Below are positions 34,629-43,219 of a stretch of DNA of 64,000 nt, in pieces. Source of the stretch: Microthrix sp041394405 (GTDB taxonomy: Bacteria; Actinomycetota; Acidimicrobiia; Acidimicrobiales; Microtrichaceae); NCBI GenBank assembly GCA_041394405.1, contig JAWKIF010000008.1, positions 1-64,000 on the forward strand. Reading direction: 5' to 3'. Made by a program: the position numbers and the translations under genes. The notes under the pieces were generated by a model. The model had not been told where the DNA came from. It saw nothing but the letters and a program-made list of their open reading frames with translations, and ran no database searches. Each line of letters begins with the position of its first letter. The first letter of the stretch is position 1.

Positions 34629-35312
34629 ATGAGCTCTCCCTCCGTTCCCTCAGTCGGCCAAGCCGTGGTGCACCTGTTCTTCAAGGTGCCGTCCTCCGTC
34701 GATCGCACCGCGGTGGCCCAGGCCTTGGCCTCGGGAAACGAGGGCGACGACCAGGCGGTGTGCGTGGCCCTGCTGGGGCACAAGGCCGACCTCGGCGTGA
34801 TGGCGCTCTCGGTCGACCAGTGGCAGCTGCGCCGCCTGCAGAGCGCGTTGGTGGCCGCCGGCTTGGAACTCATCGACAGCTATGTCTCGCTGACCGAGGT
34901 GTCCGAGTACGCCAAGGGGGTACCCGAGGAGATGCGCCAGGCCCGGTTGTTCCCCCAGCTGCCGCCGGAGGACAAGCCGGCCTTTTGCTTCTACCCCATG
35001 TCGAAGCGCCGCTGGCCCGACGCCAACTGGTTCACGCTGCCCTACGAGGAACGCAAGGACCTGATGTACGAGCACGGCGCCTCGGGCAGGAAGTTCGCCG
35101 GTCGGGTGCTGCAGGTGGTCACGGGCTCGACGGGCACCGACGACTTTGAATGGGGGGTCACCCTGTTCGCCCAACACCCCGACGACCTCAAGGAGGTCGT
35201 CTACACCATGCGTTTCGATGAGGCGTCCGCCCGCTACGGCGAGTTTGGGCGCTTCTGGGTGGGCATGGTGGCCGATGTCGGCGAGGTGCTGGACTCGCTC
35301 GGGGTCGCCTGA
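34629..35312 (+). CDS. hemQ: coproheme decarboxylase HemQ (ChdC)
   Basis: A 227-residue chlorite-dismutase-fold protein that decarboxylates coproheme to haem b, the last step of the coproporphyrin-dependent route. FYPMSKRR holds the catalytic Tyr122 and Lys126, and YEHG (His149) the axial ligand; the WGVTLFA/VYTMRFDE segments are typical. It matches the Firmicutes-like HemQ more than the corynebacterial kind. A porphyrinogen oxidase, likely earlier in the same route, is encoded at 62407-63837. Confidence 0.92.
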   Translation: MSSPSVPSVGQAVVHLFFKVPSSVDRTAVAQALASGNEGDDQAVCVALLGHKADLGVMALSVDQWQLRRLQSALVAAGLELIDSYVSLTEVSEYAKGVPEEMRQARLFPQLPPEDKPAFCFYPMSKRRWPDANWFTLPYEERKDLMYEHGASGRKFAGRVLQVVTGSTGTDDFEWGVTLFAQHPDDLKEVVYTMRFDEASARYGEFGRFWVGMVADVGEVLDSLGVA

Positions 35313-35414
35313 AGGACGCTGGAGGCGGCGATCCTGTGACATTCGTCCTCGGAAGGGGGCGGTCCGCTACGCTCGCCGCCTTGTGAGGGGGACGAGCATG
35401 GATTCGAGCTGGAG

Positions 35415-36752
35415 TTGTCGGTGACATCCGCCATTCGGCGTGTGCCCCCGACCCGCGTTGGCCTCGCCATGTTGGTGGCGTTGAGCGCGTTGGCGCTGTG
35501 GGGTTCGCCCTCCGGCGCGACCGAGCAGGCGCCGGGGCAGCGCTGCGAGCGACCCACCTTGCCTCGTCCCGAGGGCGCCTCCATCGTGGGCGTGCTCATC
35601 TCCAGCAAGTGCGAGCCGCTGGAGGGTGTCGAGATCGAGGTGAAGAAGGAGGGCGAACCCTTCGAAACCATCGTCTCGGACGCAGACGGGCTGTTTGTGC
35701 TGGAACTGGCCGACGTCGGCAACTACTCGACCACCCTGAAGACCGACACGCTGCCGGACGACGTCATCTTGACCAACCCCGACGAGCTCACCCGCGACTT
35801 CCGAATCACCCCCGGCAAGCGCCAGATCCAGAACTACCCCTTTGGGGAGAGCACCCGCCAGGCGGCCACCAAGCTCGATGAGGTGCCCGGCAAGCTCGTC
35901 GACGGGGTGCAACTCGGGCTGATCATCGCCATGTGCGCCATCGGCCTGTCGCTCATCTACGGCACGATCCAGCTCACCAACTTCTCCCACGGCGAGATGG
36001 TGACCTTCGGCGCCATCGCCACCTGGTTCCTCAACCAGAACCTCGGCCTGCCGCTGCCGATCGCCGGAATCCTGGGAGTGCTCATCGGCGGCGCCTCGGG
36101 CGCGGGGTTGGAGCTGGGTCTCTGGCGGCCGCTCCGGCGCCGGAAGCTCAGCCTGTTCGGGCTGATGACGGTCAGCTTCGGCCTGTCGCTGCTGGCGCTC
36201 AACGTCTTCCAATACGTCTTTGGCTCCCGCAACAAGCCCTACACCGGCACCGTGTCCTCAGATGGCTGGGAACTGGGCTCCCGGGTCATCCCGCCGCGCA
36301 CCATCCTGACCATCGTCATCGCCATCGTGGTGCTGGGCGCCGTCGGTTGGTTCCTGCGGACCGCCCGTTTCGGCAAGGCCATGCGTGCCGTGGCCGACAA
36401 CCCGCCGCTGGCGGCCTCCTCGGGCATCGACGTCGACCGAGTGGTGCTGTGGGTCTGGGTGATGGGTGCCGGGTTGGCCGCACTGGGCGGGGTGCTCTAC
36501 TCCACCAGCTTCCAGGTGAACTTCCAGGAAGGCCAGCAACTGCTCCTGCTGATGTTCGCCGGTATCACCCTGGGCGGCCTGGGCACGGCGTTCGGCGCCG
36601 CTGCGGGCTGCTTCATTCTCGGCGTCGGGATCCAGCTGTCGACGCTGTACATCCCCACGTCGCTGCGCAACGTCGGCGGTTTGGTGGTCTTGATCGTGGT
36701 GTTGATGATTGCCCCGCAAGGCATCTTCGGACGACGAGAGCGGGTGGGCTGA
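35415..36752 (+). CDS. livH: branched-chain amino-acid ABC permease LivH with N-terminal secreted beta domain
   Basis: A 445-residue permease. After a signal-peptide-like start (MLVALSALALWGS) come about 110 residues with a carboxypeptidase-regulatory-like beta fold (GVLISSKCEPLEGVEIEVKK ... FVLELADVGNYS), then eight hydrophobic helices of a LivH family membrane domain (TNFSHGEMVTFGAIATW, GxGLAALGGVLY, FRARxxR-free end). The extra domain is unusual and would lie outside the membrane. TTG/GTG starts at 35415/35421 are possible. First gene of the liv operon, overlapping livM by 1 bp. Confidence 0.88.
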   Translation: MSVTSAIRRVPPTRVGLAMLVALSALALWGSPSGATEQAPGQRCERPTLPRPEGASIVGVLISSKCEPLEGVEIEVKKEGEPFETIVSDADGLFVLELADVGNYSTTLKTDTLPDDVILTNPDELTRDFRITPGKRQIQNYPFGESTRQAATKLDEVPGKLVDGVQLGLIIAMCAIGLSLIYGTIQLTNFSHGEMVTFGAIATWFLNQNLGLPLPIAGILGVLIGGASGAGLELGLWRPLRRRKLSLFGLMTVSFGLSLLALNVFQYVFGSRNKPYTGTVSSDGWELGSRVIPPRTILTIVIAIVVLGAVGWFLRTARFGKAMRAVADNPPLAASSGIDVDRVVLWVWVMGAGLAALGGVLYSTSFQVNFQEGQQLLLLMFAGITLGGLGTAFGAAAGCFILGVGIQLSTLYIPTSLRNVGGLVVLIVVLMIAPQGIFGRRERVG

Positions 36753-37747
36753 TGGATTGGGGATTCATTCTCCAGCAGACGCTGACGGCGCTGTTCGCGC
36801 CCCTGGCGCTGTTCTACATCCTGGGTGCGCAGGGCCTGAACATCCATTTCGGCTACACCGGCCTGCTGAACTTCGGCCAGGCCGGCTTCATGGCGGCCGG
36901 TGCCTACGGCACGGCCATCAGCTACACCAATTGGGCGTGGCCCCTGTGGGCCGCCATTGCCTTTGGCATCTTCTGTTCGGTGTTCCTGGGCGTGCTGCTG
37001 GGCCTGCCCACCCTGCGCTTGCGGGGCGACTACCTGGCCATCGTCACCATCGCCTCCTCGGAGATCATTCGCCTGACGGTGCGGTCGGAGTCGCTGGAGA
37101 ACTCAACTGGTGGCAACTCGGGTATCAACGGCTTTGCCAGGGGGTTCTTCGAGGCCAACTTCTTCGACAACGGCGGGCGCTACGAGCTGGGTCCCCTGTC
37201 GTTCCGCGGCCAGGAGCTGTGGGTGATGCTGTGGGGCTGGCTGTTGGTGGGCTTCTTCGCACTCCTCACCTACCTGCTGATGCGCAGCCCCTGGGGCCGG
37301 GTGCTGAAGTCGATCCGCGAGAACGAGGATGCGGTCCGCTCGCTGGGCAAGAACGTCTACGCCTACAAGATGCAATCGCTCATCCTGGGCGGCGTCATGG
37401 GCGCCTGCGGCGGCATCATCCTGTCGCTGTCGAAGAACTTCGCCGGGCCGGACGACTACGCCACCAAGGCCACCTTCATCGCCTATACCGCGTTGATTTT
37501 GGGCGGCGCCGCCACCACGTTGGGCCCGGTCATCGGCGGCATGATGTTCTGGTCGATCTTCACCTTCGTTTCGGTCACCGCCGATCAGGCGGCCAAGGCC
37601 GACATCATCCCCAGTTCGATCATGAGCGACGTGCAGGCCGGCGTCGTGCCCTTCATCTTCCTGGGCATCTCACTGATGGTGCTGATGGTGTTCCGGCCTC
37701 AGGGCATCTTCGGTGATCGCAAGGAGTTGGAAGCCAGTGTCCGCTGA
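36752..37747 (+). CDS. livM: branched-chain amino-acid ABC permease LivM
   Basis: A 331-residue permease. NIHFGYTGLLNFGQAGFMAAGAYG and LRGDYLAIVTIASSEIIRLTV are LivM-type motifs; about eight membrane helices. Forms the heterodimeric channel with LivH and is coupled to the ATPases that follow; livG's start lies inside its end. Confidence 0.92.
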   Translation: MDWGFILQQTLTALFAPLALFYILGAQGLNIHFGYTGLLNFGQAGFMAAGAYGTAISYTNWAWPLWAAIAFGIFCSVFLGVLLGLPTLRLRGDYLAIVTIASSEIIRLTVRSESLENSTGGNSGINGFARGFFEANFFDNGGRYELGPLSFRGQELWVMLWGWLLVGFFALLTYLLMRSPWGRVLKSIRENEDAVRSLGKNVYAYKMQSLILGGVMGACGGIILSLSKNFAGPDDYATKATFIAYTALILGGAATTLGPVIGGMMFWSIFTFVSVTADQAAKADIIPSSIMSDVQAGVVPFIFLGISLMVLMVFRPQGIFGDRKELEASVR

Positions 37748-38774
37748 CCAGCCCTCCGCCCGAGACCTGCCGACCCAGGCGTCGGCCCGCGAGGCGCTCG
37801 TCGGCCTCGCCGCCAACGAGCCCGACCCGACGGTGGCGCCGCCACCCGAGGTGGCCGCAGCCGAGCGCGCCTTCGAGGCCGCCATGCTGGCGGACGTGCC
37901 GCGCGAGCCCGGGTCGCCCAAGCCCGATCCGGTGCTGGTGGCCGACGGGATCGTTCGGCGCTTCGGCGGCGTCACCGCGGTCAACGTGGACCACGTGGAG
38001 TTTCAACGCGGTGCCATTTCGGCGCTCATCGGGCCCAACGGCGCCGGCAAGACGACGTTCTTCAACCTGCTGACCAACTTCGACAAGGCCACCGAAGGCT
38101 CCTGGACCTACAACGGACGGCAGCTGGCCGGCGTGCCGCCTCACCGGGTGGCCCGCATGGGCATGGTGCGCACCTTCCAGCTCACCAAGTCGCTCTCCAA
38201 GCTCTCGGTCATCCAAAACATGCGTCTGGGGGCCACGAACCAGCGGGGAGAGCGCTTTCTCGCTGCCGTTGTGCCGCCCATCTGGAGCGCCCAGGAACGG
38301 GAGATCACCGAGCGGGCCGACGCCCTGCTGGAGCGCTTCCGGCTGGCCCACATGCGCGACGAGTTTGCGGCCTCCCTCTCCGGTGGGCAGCGAAAGCTGC
38401 TGGAGATGGCCAGGGCGCTCATGGCCGAGCCCAACCTCATCATGTTGGATGAGCCGATGGCCGGGGTGAACCCAGCGCTGAAGCAATCGCTGCTGGGCCA
38501 CATACTGTCGTTGCGCGACGAGGGGCGCACGGTGGTGTTCGTGGAGCACGACATGGACATGGTGCAGGAGATCTCCGACTGGGTGACGGTCATGGCGGAG
38601 GGCCGCCTGATCGCCGAGGGCACCCCCACCGACATCTCGTCCAACGACGCGGTCATCGACGCGTACCTGGGCAGCCACCACGACCTGGACCTGCGCCCCG
38701 ACATACTCGATGGGCCCTCAGACGGCCCGGCCAGCGGCCCGGACAGCGACGCCGGCATTGAGGAGGCACCCTGA
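37737..38774 (+). CDS. livG: branched-chain amino-acid ABC ATPase LivG
   Basis: A 345-residue ATPase; ~60 residues of N-terminal extension precede the usual domain. Walker A GPNGAGKTTFFN, signature SLSGGQRKLLEMARAL, Walker B LIMLDEPMAGVNP and H-loop EHDMDMV are all intact. GTG 37737 with AAGGAG upstream is chosen over the earlier in-frame GTG at 37713. It overlaps livM by 11 bp and livF by ATGA-type contact. Confidence 0.92.
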   Translation: MSADQPSARDLPTQASAREALVGLAANEPDPTVAPPPEVAAAERAFEAAMLADVPREPGSPKPDPVLVADGIVRRFGGVTAVNVDHVEFQRGAISALIGPNGAGKTTFFNLLTNFDKATEGSWTYNGRQLAGVPPHRVARMGMVRTFQLTKSLSKLSVIQNMRLGATNQRGERFLAAVVPPIWSAQEREITERADALLERFRLAHMRDEFAASLSGGQRKLLEMARALMAEPNLIMLDEPMAGVNPALKQSLLGHILSLRDEGRTVVFVEHDMDMVQEISDWVTVMAEGRLIAEGTPTDISSNDAVIDAYLGSHHDLDLRPDILDGPSDGPASGPDSDAGIEEAP

Positions 38775-39631
38775 TGACCACCTCATCGGACCTTGAGGAC
38801 GCGGCGAAGCCTGACACGCCCGGCGATGCTCCGGCGGGCTACGACGACTCGGCCGGCCACCTGGCGCCCGAGCACCTGCCCACCGATCCGCAGCCCGGCG
38901 AACCGCTGCTGGTTGCCGACGACCTCATCGCCGGCTACGTGCCAGGGGTCAACATCCTCAACGGGTGTTCCGCGGTGCTCAACCGGGGAGAGATGGTGGG
39001 CATCATCGGGCCCAACGGTGCCGGCAAGTCCACCCTGCTGAAGGCCATGTTCGGCCTGATCACCGTCACCACCGGCGTGGTCAGCCTGCGGGGCGAGAAC
39101 ATCACCTCCATGAAGTCCCACCAGCTGGTCAGCCGCGGCGTGGGCTTCGTGCCCCAAACCGAGAACGTGTTCGCCACCCTGACGGTGCGCGAGAACATGG
39201 AGATGGGCGCGTTTCTCAATCCGTCCGTGGTGAAGGAGCGCTTCGAGAAGGTGGCCGACCTGTTCCCGCGGCTGGGCGAGCGGGCCAGCCAGCAGGCCGG
39301 ATCGCTCTCCGGCGGAGAGCGCCAGATGGTGGCGATGGGCCGGGCGCTGATGATGGAGCCCTCGGTGTTGCTTCTGGACGAACCGTCCGCCGGCCTGTCA
39401 CCCGCCTTCCAGGACGAGGTGTTCATCAACTGCCGGCGAATCAACGCCACCGGCGTCTCGATCCTCATGGTGGAGCAGAACGCCCGCCGCTGCCTGCAGG
39501 TGTGCGACCGGGCGTTCGTGCTGGATCAGGGCCGAAACGCCATCGCCGGCACCGGCGCCGAGCTGTTGCACGACCCCAAGGTGATTGAGCTGTACCTGGG
39601 CACGCTGGCCAAGAACCGCAACTTGGGTTGA
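38774..39631 (+). CDS. livF: branched-chain amino-acid ABC ATPase LivF
   Basis: A 285-residue ATPase with a ~45-residue N-terminal extension. Walker A GPNGAGKSTLLKA, signature SLSGGERQMVAMGRAL, Walker B VLLLDEPSAGLSP. Second ATPase of the liv system; its start overlaps the livG stop. The whole operon probably imports branched-chain amino acids or, in some actinobacteria, amides/urea; the substrate is not shown by the sequence. Confidence 0.92.
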   Translation: MTTSSDLEDAAKPDTPGDAPAGYDDSAGHLAPEHLPTDPQPGEPLLVADDLIAGYVPGVNILNGCSAVLNRGEMVGIIGPNGAGKSTLLKAMFGLITVTTGVVSLRGENITSMKSHQLVSRGVGFVPQTENVFATLTVRENMEMGAFLNPSVVKERFEKVADLFPRLGERASQQAGSLSGGERQMVAMGRALMMEPSVLLLDEPSAGLSPAFQDEVFINCRRINATGVSILMVEQNARRCLQVCDRAFVLDQGRNAIAGTGAELLHDPKVIELYLGTLAKNRNLG

Positions 39632-39813
39632 TCGTTTGCGTGAGTAGCGGGTGGCGGAGCCACCGAGCGGGCACCCCCTTCCGGAACCGCTTCGCTATGT
39701 TCCTGAAGTGGGCACCCACCCGTCGGCTTCGCCGCTGGTGACGATCCGGTCGGGCCGGGTTGCGGGCTTGGTCGGCGCCCCGGTGCTCGTGGCGACTCGG
39801 GAGGCCGAAAACG

Positions 39814-39847
39814 CATCGGGCCGACTCCCGGAGGAGTCGGCCCGATG
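39814..39847. terminator. bidirectional terminator between livF and the binding-protein gene
   Basis: Perfect 15-bp stem (catcgggccgactcc / ggagtcggcccgatg) with a 4-nt loop; on the minus strand it is followed by cgttttcgg, giving a T-run that suits the gene ending at 39884. Plus-side flank lacks T-run. Confidence 0.8.
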
Positions 39848-39883
39848 GAGTTCAGCGCCGCCGAAGCGGCCCGAGGTTGGGTG

Positions 39884-41224
39884 CTACTTGCCGGCCTCGA
39901 AGTTCTCGGCCAGTGCGTTGCCCATGTTGCCGTCGACCCCGTAGATGGGGAGGTCGGACGGGCCGATGCCCTGCTCGATCATCGTCGAGAGGATCTTGGA
40001 GCTCTCGTCGAAGCCGATGAGGGCGACTGCGTCCGGGTCGGCGTTCTTGGCAGAACCGACCACGTCGGCGAAGTCGGTGGCCTTGGGGTCGTAGATCTCG
40101 GTGCCGACCACCTTGGCGCCACCGTCCTCCAGCGACTTCGTCAGGTCGTCGGCCAGGCCGGTCCCGTAGTCGTCGTTGAGGGCCAGGACGAAGACGTTCT
40201 CGTAGCCATCGGCCAGGATCGTGTCCGCAAGGACCTGACCCTGGAGGATGTCGGACGGGGCGTTACGGAAGTACAGGCCCTTGTCCGGGTAGTCCGAGAA
40301 CTTCTTCGACGTGTTGGCGGGCGAGAACATCACCACCCCGGCGGTGACGATGGTGTCCACCACCGAGAGGCTCACCGAGGACGAGGCGGCGCCGATGATG
40401 GCGTCCACGTCCTTGGCCAGCAGGTCGCTGACGGTCTTGGGTGCCACGGCGTTCTCCGTGTCGCCCGAGTCGCCCTCGATGTGCTCGACGTCGTTGCCCA
40501 GCACGCCGCCGGCCTCGTTCATCTCCTGAACGGCCAGATCGACTCCGGCGAACTCCGGCGGGCCGAGGAATGCCAGGGAACCCGTCTGGGGCAACAACGA
40601 GCCCAGCTGGAGCGTGCCGTCGCCCTCGCGGCTGCCTTCAACGGCGACCTCTTCGACGTCGGCCTCGGCCGGCGCGGACGCCGACACGAACTCGGTCTTG
40701 GCTTCATCGATGCACTCGTTGGTGTCCTCGCAGCCGTTGGTGCCGAACTGCAGCACGCCGTAGGAGGCCTCGGTGGGCTCACCGTTGCCGGAGAACTCCA
40801 AGGGTCCGGATGCGCCGTCGTAGTCGGGGTCGCCCCCGTCGTCGATGATCTGCTTGCACGACGCGAAGTCGGTGCACTTGTCACCACCACGCGTGATGCC
40901 GTTGATCTTGGAGGCCATCTCGATGCCGTCGGACTCGGCCTCGGTCGCGGCCAGGCCGAGAATGATGGCGGCGTCGTAGCTCTCGGCGGCGTAGTTGAAG
41001 TCGACCAACTCGGGGTCGACCTCCTTCAGCCGATCCTTGAATTCGTCACCCAGGTCGACCAGGGGCGTGGTGCCCTTCATGCCCACCAGGCTGTTGCCAT
41101 CCCCCTCCGCGGCCGCGGCCGTGGTGTCGCTGGAGCTCTCCCCGTCGTCGCCGCAAGCTGCGGCGACCAGGGTGAGCGCCAGCACGCCCGCCGCGAGGCG
41201 AGCCCATTTGCGCTGTCGGAACAT
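39884..41224 (-). CDS. branched-chain amino-acid ABC substrate-binding lipoprotein
   Basis: A 446-residue periplasmic-type binding lipoprotein: signal peptide with lipobox VAAACGDDG, then a type I periplasmic-binding fold (PQTGSLAFLGPPEFAGVDLAVQEMNEAGG). A Cys-rich insert (about 140-230) with CTDFASCKQ and EDTNECIDEA is unlike plain LivJ. Convergent with livHMGF and probably its binding partner. CAGGAGGG precedes the ATG at 41224. Confidence 0.88.
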   Translation of the reverse strand: MFRQRKWARLAAGVLALTLVAAACGDDGESSSDTTAAAAEGDGNSLVGMKGTTPLVDLGDEFKDRLKEVDPELVDFNYAAESYDAAIILGLAATEAESDGIEMASKINGITRGGDKCTDFASCKQIIDDGGDPDYDGASGPLEFSGNGEPTEASYGVLQFGTNGCEDTNECIDEAKTEFVSASAPAEADVEEVAVEGSREGDGTLQLGSLLPQTGSLAFLGPPEFAGVDLAVQEMNEAGGVLGNDVEHIEGDSGDTENAVAPKTVSDLLAKDVDAIIGAASSSVSLSVVDTIVTAGVVMFSPANTSKKFSDYPDKGLYFRNAPSDILQGQVLADTILADGYENVFVLALNDDYGTGLADDLTKSLEDGGAKVVGTEIYDPKATDFADVVGSAKNADPDAVALIGFDESSKILSTMIEQGIGPSDLPIYGVDGNMGNALAENFEAGK

Positions 41225-41451
41225 ATTTCCCTCCTGTGGTTGTCCCTCGTCGGGACCAGAGGTCCCTCCAGCCGGGGACGATTTCGACCCCGGACAAGGC
41301 GGAACCTTAGCTGCCCCCGGGGAAGCCGGTGAGATGTTCGTCACTCGTAGTGCTGATGGGCCTACTCATGGGCCGTTCACCCTGAGGAAACGTGCCCGAA
41401 ACACGATCTCCCTACGTTCTGAGCTGTCCTTCCCCCGCAACGATCGAGGAG
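41225..41451. other. divergent regulatory region between binding protein and amtB
   Basis: About 227 bp. It contains the putative GlnR array at 41376-41402 and a GAGGAG ribosome site directly before amtB; no other gene is seen. Confidence 0.5.
41376..41402 (+). promoter_or_regulatory. putative GlnR-binding array upstream of amtB
   Basis: TTCAC, six bases, GAAAC, six bases, GAAAC. The actinobacterial GlnR consensus is gTnAC-n6-GaAAC; both GAAAC halves match and TTCAC fits an a-site at 4 of 5 positions. It is 50-75 bp before the amtB ATG, as at Streptomyces amtB. Confidence 0.55.
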
Positions 41452-42720
41452 ATGTCCGACATGGATTCGGGTTCGCTGACTTGGATCATGGTCTGCACTG
41501 CGCTGGTGCTGTTCATGACGCCTGGGCTGGCGTTGTTCTACGGCGGGCTCACCCGCTCGAAGAACACGCTCAACATGATGATGATGAGCCTGTGGTGCAT
41601 CCTCGTCGTTCCGTTGCTGTGGGCCGTCGTGGGCTATACCCTGGCCTTCCGCAGCAATGGCCCGCTGATCGGCGACTTCTCCGCCTTCGGCCTCAACGGG
41701 CTCACGGCATTCGAGGACGTGGGGGTTCCCGAGCTGGCTTTCGTCGCCTTCCTCGGCACCTTCGCCGCCATCACCCCGGCGCTGATTTCCGGCGCGGTCG
41801 CCGACCGCATGCGATTCGCCGCCTGGGCCATCTTCGTACCGGTATGGTCGCTGCTGGTCTACGTGCCCGTCACCTACTGGGTGGCCAACCCCGAGGGCTG
41901 GCTGAAGGTGCGGGGTTCGCTGGACTTCGCCGGCGGCACCTCCATCCACGTCAATGCCGGCATTGCCGCCCTGGTGGCGGCGGTGATGCTGGGCAAGCGC
42001 CGGGGCTGGCCCAGCGAGGGCTTCCTGCCCCATTCCATGCCGTTGGTGCTCATCGGCACCGGCATCCTGTGGCTGGGTTGGTTCGGCTTCAACGCCGGCT
42101 CAGCCGGTGCCGCCGACGGCCACGCGCTGGCAGCGCTGATGGCCACCTTCATGGGCTCGTCGGCGGGCGGTTTGGGCTGGGTGCTCACCGAACGGCTGCG
42201 CGACGGGTCCTTCACCACGCTGGGCGCGGCCTCGGGCGTGGTTTCCGGGCTGGTGGCCATCACCCCCGCCTGCGCGTTTGTCGACCCGATGGGTGCCATC
42301 GCCATCGGACTCATCGCCGGTGCGGTCTGCTCGCAGGCCGTATCGCTGAAGCGACGTTTCAACTACGACGACTCCCTCGACGTGGTGGGTGTTCACTTCG
42401 TGGGTGGTCTGGTGGGATCCCTGCTCATCGGCTTTCTGTCCAACCCCGCCGCCACCGGCTGGGAGGAGGGCGTGGGCCCCGGCCTGGCCGCTCGTGGCCT
42501 GCTCTTCGGGGGTGGGCCCGGCCTGCTGGGCGAGCAGCTCCTGGCCAACGTCGTCACCATCGTGTTCTCCGGCCTGGCGACTGCGGGCATCCTGTGGGTG
42601 CTGTCGGTCACGGTCGGCCTCCGGGTTGATGACGACACCGAGTCCGAGGGCCTGGATGCCGCCGAACACGCCGAAACCGCCTACCACCAAGCGGGATTGG
42701 CCATGGGCTCCCGTGGCTGA
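41452..42720 (+). CDS. amtB: ammonium transporter AmtB
   Basis: A 422-residue channel with about 11 helices for NH3/NH4+. The pore His pair is visible in GTSIHVNAG and VVGVHFVGG; FYGGLTRSKNTLNMMM is the family start. An ATG at 41452 after GAGGAG is used rather than the upstream in-frame start. Followed by PII, which gates it. Confidence 0.96.
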   Translation: MSDMDSGSLTWIMVCTALVLFMTPGLALFYGGLTRSKNTLNMMMMSLWCILVVPLLWAVVGYTLAFRSNGPLIGDFSAFGLNGLTAFEDVGVPELAFVAFLGTFAAITPALISGAVADRMRFAAWAIFVPVWSLLVYVPVTYWVANPEGWLKVRGSLDFAGGTSIHVNAGIAALVAAVMLGKRRGWPSEGFLPHSMPLVLIGTGILWLGWFGFNAGSAGAADGHALAALMATFMGSSAGGLGWVLTERLRDGSFTTLGAASGVVSGLVAITPACAFVDPMGAIAIGLIAGAVCSQAVSLKRRFNYDDSLDVVGVHFVGGLVGSLLIGFLSNPAATGWEEGVGPGLAARGLLFGGGPGLLGEQLLANVVTIVFSGLATAGILWVLSVTVGLRVDDDTESEGLDAAEHAETAYHQAGLAMGSRG

Positions 42721-42780
42721 GTCACCCCGCCGGATGGGCTCCGTCCATCCCGCTCACCCATCCCCTTTGCCACCCATGCC

Positions 42781-42812
42781 ACTCACCACCCATCCCACTC
42801 ACCACCCATCCC
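42781..42812 (+). repeat. 16-bp direct repeat, two copies
   Basis: actcaccacccatccc twice in tandem, preceded by degenerate copies from about 42745. It fills the amtB-glnB gap and could slow or attenuate transcription; meaning unknown. Confidence 0.6.
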
Positions 42813-42852
42813 AGCCACCACCCAGACCTGCCCCCCAGAAAGGAACCACACC

Positions 42853-43191
42853 ATGAAAGCCATTACCGCCATCATCAAGCCGTTCAAACTCGAGGACGTG
42901 AAGAACGCCCTCAAGGAATCCGGCGTCGCCGGGTTGACCGTCTCGGAGGTTCAGGGAGTCGGCCGCCAGGGCGGGCACACCGAGACCTACCGCGGCGCCG
43001 AATACCAGGTGGACTTCGTGCCCAAGATGCGGGTGGACGTGGTGGTCGGCGACGACGTGGCCGAGGCGGTCGTCGAGGCGATCGTCACCGCAGCGGCCAC
43101 CGGCAAGATCGGCGACGGCAAGGTGTGGGTGAGCCCGGTGGAGGATCTCGTCCGCATCCGCACGGGCGAACGGGGGCCGGACGCTGTCTGA
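42853..43191 (+). CDS. glnB: nitrogen regulatory protein PII
   Basis: A 112-residue PII protein. The T-loop YRGAEYQVDF holds Tyr51, the uridylylation site used by GlnD downstream. Binds ATP/2-oxoglutarate and gates AmtB. AAAGGAA ribosome site; the end is 28 bp before glnD's GTG. It is glnK-like by its amtB neighbour. Confidence 0.95.
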   Translation: MKAITAIIKPFKLEDVKNALKESGVAGLTVSEVQGVGRQGGHTETYRGAEYQVDFVPKMRVDVVVGDDVAEAVVEAIVTAAATGKIGDGKVWVSPVEDLVRIRTGERGPDAV

Positions 43192-43219
43192 GCCCGCCGG
43201 AGCCGCTGCGCTCGCCTGG

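Noticed and set aside
34980..35060. Apparent loss of the catalytic Tyr of HemQ (NWF where relatives have NWY)
   Set aside because: The Tyr/Lys pair important for catalysis lies earlier, in FYPMSKRR, and is present (Tyr122, Lys126).
42745..42812. Short tandem repeats considered as a CRISPR array
   Set aside because: Units are only 15-16 bp with no spacers, and no cas genes are nearby.
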